Positions 56,940-64,000 of a stretch of DNA of 64,000 nucleotides are shown one piece after another. Numbering within the stretch: the first letter of the stretch is position 1; every line of letters begins with the position of its first letter. Position numbers and translations under genes: made by a program. This stretch comes from Lindgomyces ingoldianus (Eukaryota > Ascomycota > Dothideomycetes > Pleosporales > Lindgomycetaceae). A model generated the notes under the pieces. That model was not told the DNA's origin. It saw only the letters and a program-made list of their open reading frames with translations, and searched no databases. Location of the stretch: the NCBI RefSeq assembly GCF_010093535.1, contig NW_022985215.1, positions 1 through 64,000 on the forward strand. The letters are read 5' to 3'.

Positions 56940-59370
56940 CAGTCGCCTACTAAAAGTCATTAGCCACTCAACGACCTAAGCTCTGCAGGGGTATAGTTAG
57001 CCTATTTAGGAAAGAGGTTACTTAACTAATTGCTACCTAAATTAAAAGATTTTTATTTCTATAAGAAGCCTATGTTAAGGCCTATCTTCTAGTGTTATAG
57101 TTAATTAATAGTAAGTTAACTTGCCTTTATTTTAGATAACTTCCTATATGCGCTTTAACTAGCTTAGAATACTCTTTCTATAATTAGCTAGTGTAATCTT
57201 TGCCTATTTCTTTTTAAGAATATCTACTATCTGCTTATAAGTAGTAATATATTCTTATTACTTTAAAATGTAGAGCTTTATAATTTACTAAAAGTTTTTA
57301 ATTAAGTTTAAATTAAAACTTTATAACGTACTTTACAGGCAAGTTGCTTACACACCTAAGTTGCTTACTTTTGCTAAGACCCTACTAAACTACCCTTTCT
57401 ACACTAATGCATTCCCTATAACACTACTTAGACGTGCTAAAAGAATGTTAGATACAGCTTACACTCTAAGCTTTTAAATAAGACATAAAACTCTTAAAGA
57501 AACATGCTATAGCTATATGTAAAGTCTTATAAAAGACAATAAATAACTATAGCGCTAGATAACTTTTATAAGCTAATTCTACAGCTAAATTATAAAGGCT
57601 AGGCAATAAAAAGAAGCAGGTAATTGTTAAGACTATACTTAAGCTATATGCGCAAGGAATTTCCCATTAGATAGCATTTATAGCTAATATAGCTAATTCT
57701 TTGCGCGCTAAGCGTAATCTAGGCTATGTTTATATAAACTAGCCTAGTATGTTTGTAAAGCGTTATTTAGAGCTTAAAGTAACATTTAAGTGTAAGTATA
57801 ACTATAAAAAAGCTTTTTATAAGAGTTCTAGAGTAATTTAGAGCAGGTTTAGCCTTATAGAGAATATTAAAGCTAAGTATAGTATCTAGAATAATAACAT
57901 GTACAACTTTAGCAAAATAAGGTTTATAATTAGCTAAATATCTCTTAACTATACTTATACTTAAAACTTTACTTTAAGCTCTAAATAACACTTTATAAAC
58001 ATACTAGGCTAGTTTATGTAAACATAGCCTAAATTATGCTTAGCGCGTAAAGAATTAGCTATATTAGCTATAAATGCTATCTAAGAGGAAATTCCTTACG
58101 CATATAGCTTAAGTATAGTTTTAATAATTACCTGCTTTTTTTTATTACCTAGCCTTTATAATTTAGCTGCAGAATTAGCTTGTAAAGGTTGTCTAGTGCT
58201 ATAGTTATTTATTATTTTTTATAAGACTTTGCACATAGCTGTAGCATGTTTTTTAAGAGTTTTATATCTTATTTAAAAGCTTAGAGTGTAAGCTGTATCT
58301 AACATTCTTTTAGCGCGTCTAAGTAGTGTTGTAGTAAATGCATTAGTGTAGAAAGAGTAGTTTAGTAGGGTCTTAGCAAAAGTAAGCAACTTAGATGTGT
58401 GAGTAACTTGCCTGTGAAGTACGTTAGAAGCTAATTTATTTATATCATGCTATAGTTGTCTATATACTTTTAGGTAGCCTTTACAGTATAAATAGGGCCT
58501 CTATCCTGCATCTATATGCTAATACCGCGTTTCTCTGTAAGCTGCTTATAGAATAGGATGCTAACATTATGCAGAATCTAGTAGTATTTACTAGCATTAT
58601 TCTGCTTACTTTCTTAGTTAATAAACAGCTCTAATTTAAAATTAAGAGAGATTACACTAAATATAGAGACTATAGTCCTTCTAGACTTAAATGTAGGCTT
58701 TAGGTACTAACTCTTATACGCTTTTCTATGCTGCTAATGTATATATAGAGGTCTAGTGTCTAAGCTAACTTTAAATGTTGCTTTATTATAATAGGCTACA
58801 CAAGCTATGTTACTACTTTTATTATATTAATAGATTTAAGTAAAGCAGAGTTATTTTTCTTTATGTATAGCTAAGAGCTAAGGCTTGTAACATAGACAGA
58901 AGGCGTAGTACTTATATTTTATAAGGTATCTTTCTATAGTACTAGCATAGATGCAAAAGTAGGTCTTAGACAGTGTTGGAATAGTCTAGAGTGTAGTAAA
59001 GGGATTATTTACTACCTAGTAAATTAAATGCCTCTTAGCACGTTTAATAAGCTTTAAAGGCTAGCCTATACGCAGGGCTTTTGTATAGATACGCTAGGGC
59101 TGCTTGCGCAGCTAGCAGATGTTATATGTAACTGTTAACTTAGGAATGCTAAGATAACTTAAAATTTTGCTAGCGCTTACGCTATATAGGTAGAATTGCT
59201 ATATTATATTAACAGTAGACTTAGATAGCTCTTTGCGTAAGGTTTTATTTACTTTTATAACTATTAAAAAACGTAGTAATTTAATTAAGTTACAATTAAT
59301 TAAAATTAAAGCATTGTAGGGTGGCCTAGGCCTCTCGCTAAAGTAGCTAATCACTTTTAGTAGGCGACTG
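56940..59370 (-). mobile_element. Element P, Tc1/mariner-like transposon carrying A10
   Basis: Inverted ends CAGTCGCCTACTAAAAGTCA and TCACTTTTAGTAGGCGACTG, with TA on both sides. About 1.33 kb without A10. The minus strand encodes a decayed transposase in which MQDRGPIYT (58511-58485) matches the MQDNAPxHT catalytic motif of Tc1/mariner, with Asn changed. Traces of the preceding domain lie at 58520-59100. Many TAG/TAA stops. Confidence 0.82.
57324..58426. mobile_element. Foldback element A10, uninterrupted, in P
   Basis: 1103 bp, from TAACGTACTTTACAGGC to GCCTGTGAAGTACGTTA, with TA edges. Less mutated than most A copies, so its insertion into P is probably one of the later A movements. Confidence 0.85.
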
Positions 59371-59377
59371 TACATTA

Positions 59378-59959
59378 TTAAAAATTAATTATAATTATAT
59401 TACTTTTATAAATGCTGTATTAGCTAATAAAAAAGTTCTTTTGTTACTATAAATTATATAAAGTGTTAACTAACTACTTTTACTAATAGTTTAGTAACAT
59501 AAATCTGCTTAATAACTATTTAATAAGTACTTTAAAGCAAAGCTACTTAAATAGTATACTAATTTTAGATAAGCTTTACTAATTTAATAAATGAAAGATA
59601 AAATAATTAAAAAGTATTAATAAGCTTCTTTTTAATAGTTATAAATTACACTTAATATATAAGTTTATACAATACTATAGTTAATAATAATTTACAATCC
59701 TTATTTAGCTTACTATCTTATATAAGCTATTATCTTTAGCTATTAAATGTTATAGTGTTTTAACTAGTTAAACGCTATTATAAATAGGTAGTAGAAAATG
59801 TAACATGTACTAGCTACACTAGCTTTAATAAATTTAAATTTATTAATGTAATTAACTTAATATAAGCTAAAACTTTTAAGCGCTGTATAGTACTATTAAG
59901 CTAAGAGCAATCTAGACTGTTTTTATATATTTTAAAGTAGTGTATACTAAACTAGCTAG
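59378..59959. other. AT-rich, fully decayed
   Basis: TA-saturated DNA without frame or repeat ends. Confidence 0.4.
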
Positions 59960-60605
59960 TTGTTAAAAGGCTAGACAATAATAAAAATTAAGTAATTATT
60001 AAACATATACTTAAGCTAAATGCATATAGATTTTTCTTTTAAGTAGAAACTATAGCTACTATAGCTAATTCTTTCCGCACTAAGCATAATCTAGGCTATG
60101 TTAGTATAAACTAGCCTAGTATGTTTATAAAGTGTTACTTAAAGCTTAAAGTAAACTTTTAAGTATAAGTATAGTTAGTAGATATCTAGCTTATTATAAA
60201 GTATATTTTATTAAAGTTGTATATGTTATTATTCTAGATGCTATATTTAGCTTTAATATTCTTTATAAATCTAAACTAGCTTTAAATTACTCTAAGATTC
60301 TTATAATAAGCTTTTTTATAGGTATACTTACACTTTAACTTTATTTTACGCTCTAGATAACACTTTCAACATATACTAAGCGCAAAGAATTAGCTATATT
60401 AGCTACAGCTACTAGATAAAAGGAAAATCCTTGCACATATAGCTTAAGTATGTGCTTAATAATTGCTTACTTTTTATTATTACTTAGCTTTTATAAGTTG
60501 GCTATAAAATTAGCTTATAAAGGTTATTTAGTGTGTTAGTTATTTATTATTTTTTAAAAAATTCTGTACATAGCTATAGCATGTTGCTTTAAAAGTAGTG
60601 TTTAA
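59960..60605. repeat. Foldback element A11, truncated both ends
   Basis: Contains the paired A blocks (AAACTAGCCTAGTATG at about 60108; TTAGCTATATTAGC at about 60388) but neither terminus. The right side is cut by F2. Confidence 0.65.
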
Positions 60606-61206
60606 TGTTACAATCCTTACTTTTGTAAAGCACTTAGGCTAGCGTTGTCCCTAGAGTTAGAGTAGAGAAGAAGGGGCTAACAGTAGGGTGTACAGTCCTA
60701 CGTAATAGCTAATAGGCTAATAGAGTTGTGTTAGGTAGCTAGATTATAGTTTACCTCTTATAGCAGTATAAAAGCTAGGTTAAACCGTCTTATTAGACAG
60801 AATTAGAGGTATATATGTTATAAGATATATAGATAGTCTTACAGCTCTTTAGAAAGCTAAATGCTACTTAGTTTATATAAAAAATAAACTTAAATATTAA
60901 ACATACTATTCTAAAGATAGTGTTTTAATCTAACTATATACATGTTCTAGTAGTGCTAAGAATAAGTTACTAGAGTTTAGATAAGTTAGTAGTATAGCAA
61001 ACTTGTCTAACATGTTTAGGCTTGCCTTAGGCTTGTCTTACTTCTTTTGCTTACCTTTCTATTAGACAACACATTCTTCTGTGATCCTAGGCAGCTGCGC
61101 TGCCTCTGTGTCCTCTAATTAGTTCATAAGCAGGCTCTGTTCCAACCCGGCTAGGTTGTGGAACACTGCAGGTGGAGTTACGTCGGTCCAACCATAGACT
61201 ATAACA
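60606..61206 (+). mobile_element. LTR family F, copy 2
   Basis: 601 bp, from TGTTACAATCCTTAC to TAGACTATAACA, aligned with F1 along its whole length and moderately RIP-mutated. Flanks TTTAA and CACTA do not match. Confidence 0.75.
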
Positions 61207-62267
61207 CACTATAGGTGGCTAGCAGCGTGAGAGAGAGCTAGGAGCTTCGCTTTAGTTGTTAATTTAGTAACTAAGTGCTGCAAGAAGGCCTTCTAGTTAA
61301 CAGCTGCGCTAAATAGTGTGAATAGCATGCTGTAGAAGCTTTAGCAACTAGCTTTGTTGTCACTGTAAGCAGCATCTAATGCGCTGTAAAAGACAGGTCT
61401 CTAAGATAAATAAGTAGAGGTCTTTAAGTACTAAAGCGCATAGTCTTTAGTGCTGTAGAGGTACTTAATTACATGCTAAGCAGCCTTCTAGTGTTTATCT
61501 AAGGGGTTAACTAGGTATTTAGAGAGCTTTAAACAAGCTTTAGCAAAGTTAGGTCTAATAGTAGTAGCAGCATAGCTAATAGAGCTAACGCGCTGCTAGT
61601 ATGCTATAATCCTCTGTGTGTTTATTTTAGTTATCTAATTAAGCTATAGAGGTAGTGCTAATGCATTTAATAAGGTAATTAGCTAAGGGCATGTGCAACT
61701 AGTATTAAGATTAAAGTAAGTAGTAAGCTGCTTAATGTATTACTTTTAACTAACTTATGCAGTGCAGTTAACCTTGTTATAATTAATTTAGATGCTAAGG
61801 AACTAGTTTAGTTCCTCTATAGCTTAGATCTTATAGATTTTTATAAGCTTAATTTTAAATTAGTCTAGGTGCTTCTAATCTTCTAGTAGGCAGAGGATAA
61901 TAATGTTATTAATGTAGAAGTAAACTATAAGCTTTTTATTAGTAAAAAGACAATTAACTTTAAAGACTTAGAAAAAGCTAAGCTTTTTAAGTAACTTAGT
62001 AAGCTCTAGATACTAGAGCCTAGGTGCGTCTTTAAGCCTATAGAGAGCTTAGAGGAGTTAGAGAGCTTACAGAGGGCGACAGTAGCCTAGTAGCAGTTTA
62101 CAATATGCTAGAGTTAGGAGCTAAGCGTTAATAAATGCGTTAATAGCGTTATATTGTTATGTAAGTAGGCTAAATAAGGCTATAATAGCAATAAGCGCCC
62201 TAAAGACGTGTGCTGCTAGGGTAGCAGCATATGTTTTAGCTACAGTAACCTAGAGGTTGCCTTGTAC

Positions 62268-62471
62268 TGTCACGGTCGGCATGCTCAAGCTACAAGCAAG
62301 AGGTAGTGTAACTCAACTAGATTAAACTAAGGAGCAGAGGAGCTGCTCTGCGAGTTTAAATATACATGTGTGCCCCCTGCCAAGGCGCTACTTGTAGCAC
62401 TAGCGTGCTACTCGTTGCGCAAGCGAGGGAGCTGATGCCGCAGAGCATGTGAGGCGGTACACGCCGTCACA
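62268..62471 (+). mobile_element. Solo-LTR-like family M, copy 2
   Basis: 204 bp, from TGTCACGGTCGGC to ACACGCCGTCACA, flanked on both sides by TGTAC. Nearly RIP-free inside a decayed host. Confidence 0.88.
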
Positions 62472-62940
62472 TGTACGCAGAGACAAGCCTTAAATTTAGT
62501 TAGAAAGCCTTTAGCATTAAATTTATACTTATATACCTATTTTAGAGGTATTACTTAAGTATCTATAGCCTCTGTAATAGATACTAGCTTAAATGCCTCT
62601 TTCTAATAAAGGTTTATAAATTTAATCCCTATAGCATGCTTCTAGCTGTCTAAGAATTAGTAGTAGTGTGCCTTATAGTATGTTTTAGGCACAAGAGGTA
62701 GATAGTCTTAATAGAGAGCTTTAAAAGTAATAGTAGCAGGTTCTATAAAGTCTTTTATAAAGCCTAATGTAAAGTCGTAATACTAGCTAGACATTTTAGT
62801 AGTAGTTTATATAAGAGCAGCAGCATATTATTAACACCTTATTCTGCTTTCTCTCTCTAGGATGTTTAATTTATTAATGTTAGCTGGGCTTCTAGTAGGG
62901 CCTAGTTTAGTAAATTCCTTGAGCTATGTGCAAAGGACAA

Positions 62941-63142
62941 TGTTTGCAGTAATCACACAATAGTCAGATGCGTCGTCACCATGATCGGATGCGTCGTCAT
63001 CATAGTCGTATGGGTCGTCACCATGATCTGTTGCCAAGACTCACCCACTCATTTCGCATGTATATAGACTCCTACAAAGGACTCCTCTAGCAATACATTG
63101 AATGCAGTTCCTCATGTCTCTAGTGCCTCACATAGCTTCACA
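62941..63142 (-). mobile_element. Solo-LTR-like family J, copy 2
   Basis: 202 bp, from TGTTTGCAGTAATC to ATAGCTTCACA, flanked on both sides by GACAA. Three 21-bp units of the form GATGCGTCGTCACCATGATC lie at about 62970-63035. Confidence 0.88.
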
Positions 63143-63313
63143 GACAAAGTTAGCCTCTTTAAGAATTTCTTAAGGCTTATTATTAATTAGAGCTGTATAC
63201 TAAGTAGTTATAGCTTACTTAAAATAATTATTATTAGTCTTAAAGTCTATAGCTACGTTGCCTGTTTATAGACAGACTTTAATAACTAATAGCATCTTGT
63301 TATTAGAGCTATT

Positions 63314-63897
63314 TGTTACAATCCTTGCTTCGGGAAGCACTCGGGTCAATGTTGTTCCTTGTAATAGGACAGAGGGTAGGGGCCGACGGCAGGGTGTACA
63401 GTCCTACGTAATAGCTAATAGGCTAATAGAGTAGGGTAGAGCGGCTAGATTGTAGTTTGTCCCTATAGCAGCAGTATAGTGGCTAGGTTAAACAGTCCTG
63501 TTAGACAGAATTAGAGGTATATATGTTATAAGATATATAAATAGTATTATAGCTCTTTAGAAAGCTAAATGCTACTTAGTTTATATAAAAAATAAACTAA
63601 ACATTAAACACACCTTTTAAAAGTTATTTAAGGTTAGAACTATATACATGTCTAGTAGTGCTAAGAGTAAGTTAGGTAAGTCTAGGTAAGCTTTTATTCT
63701 TAGCTTGTTAAGCTTACTTAGGCTTATTTCTTCTTTTTAGGATCCTTTTTTACTAGATAATGCATTCTTCTGTAATTATAGGCAGCTGCGCTGCCTCTAC
63801 GTCTTCTAATTAGTCTGTAAACAAGTCCTGCCCTAACCTAGCTAAATTATAGAGTACTTTAGGTGGAGTTATGTTAGTCTAACTATAGACTGTAACA
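63314..63897 (+). mobile_element. LTR family F, copy 3
   Basis: 584 bp, from TGTTACAATCCTTGC to AGACTGTAACA. The first 110 bp are almost identical to F1, the rest is RIP-mutated. Flanks CTATT and CGCTG do not match. It has the opposite orientation to the Copia pol, so it is an insertion and not that element's LTR. Confidence 0.75.
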
Positions 63898-64000
63898 CGC
63901 TGCCTCTCTTCTCTAGCAGCGTTCTTACTGCTCTGCTTACACAACTGTGTTAGTAAGAGTTTATTTATAAAGTAGGTGCCTACTTACTAGAAGGCGTCTA

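Larger units (their letters stand above)
56317..59377. repeat. Foldback element A9, right part, split by P at its very end
   Basis: The right half of A runs from about 56317 to 56939. Its terminal GTAC is split by P, and the last bases CATTA appear after P at 59373-59377. The left arm is missing. Confidence 0.7.
61207..64000 (-). pseudogene. Ty1/Copia pol remnant
   Basis: On the minus strand, 62030-61880 reads LKDAPRL, then YLELTKLLKKLSFF, VNCLFTNKKLIVYFYINNIIIL. This is the Copia RT with YVDD changed to YINN. 61800-61210 gives LNWFL-, LANYLI- and ALSYQINN-type traces toward RNase H. Upstream parts at 62480-63313 and 63898-64000 look like integrase and pre-integrase sequence. Interrupted by M2, J2 and F3; runs off the window. 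Confidence 0.75.

Noticed and set aside
60606..63897. F2 and F3 as the two LTRs of one Copia element
   Set aside because: The pol between them runs on the minus strand while F has plus-strand promoter and poly(A) order. The outer flanks TTTAA and CGCTG do not match.

Overview
The window looks like a gene-poor, transposon-rich compartment of a filamentous ascomycete genome (Pezizomycotina, perhaps Eurotiales-like; the order is a guess). Three things point there. The few real genes have short GT-AG introns, several with CTGAC- or CTGAT-like branch sites. The gene families are fungal: an ABCC transporter, a Fig1-like membrane protein, and APH-fold kinases. Most of the remaining sequence carries the mark of repeat-induced point mutation (RIP): very AT/TpA-rich DNA, with CAA/CAG codons turned into TAA/TAG and Asp codons turned into Asn inside recognisable transposase and reverse transcriptase frames.

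Five protein-coding genes look intact and sit in higher-GC islands. They are an APH-fold kinase-like protein (4236-5237, +), a 14-exon MRP-type ABC transporter (16304-21518, -), and a three-gene cluster: a Fig1-like tetraspan protein (43730-44824, -), a Ser/Thr/Tyr-rich protein with a fungal domain of unknown function (46028-47117, +) and a second APH-fold protein (47435-48385, -). For four of these I place the start or the introns so that reading frame and family similarity agree; the simple open frames give the wrong ends.

Between the islands lies a layered transposon graveyard. Named here A to W for convenience, it contains the following. DNA elements with TA target sites: the 1.1-kb foldback family A, its longer relative B, the pogo/Fot1-like H, the Tc1/mariner-like P, and Q, which has an unrecognised interior. 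A full-length RIP-damaged Ty3/Gypsy element G (37541-43123) with 318-bp LTRs and TSD CTTGC. Decayed Gypsy gag, Ty1/Copia pol and Tad1-like LINE sequence. A complete 1632-bp non-coding LTR element R (13543-15174). At least eleven families of short TG...CA sequences, about 170-590 bp, of which ten have at least one copy flanked by a perfect 5-bp duplication and which I read as solo LTRs.

Nesting gives relative ages: C1 in B in A1; A10 in P in A9; G in A8; E in D; F1 in H; and O1, C6, J1 and C7 in the LINE. Short elements are mostly well preserved while long ones are heavily mutated, which fits a RIP length threshold. No tRNA, rRNA or CRISPR array was seen. Positions 42020-42794 are an assembly gap of Ns.
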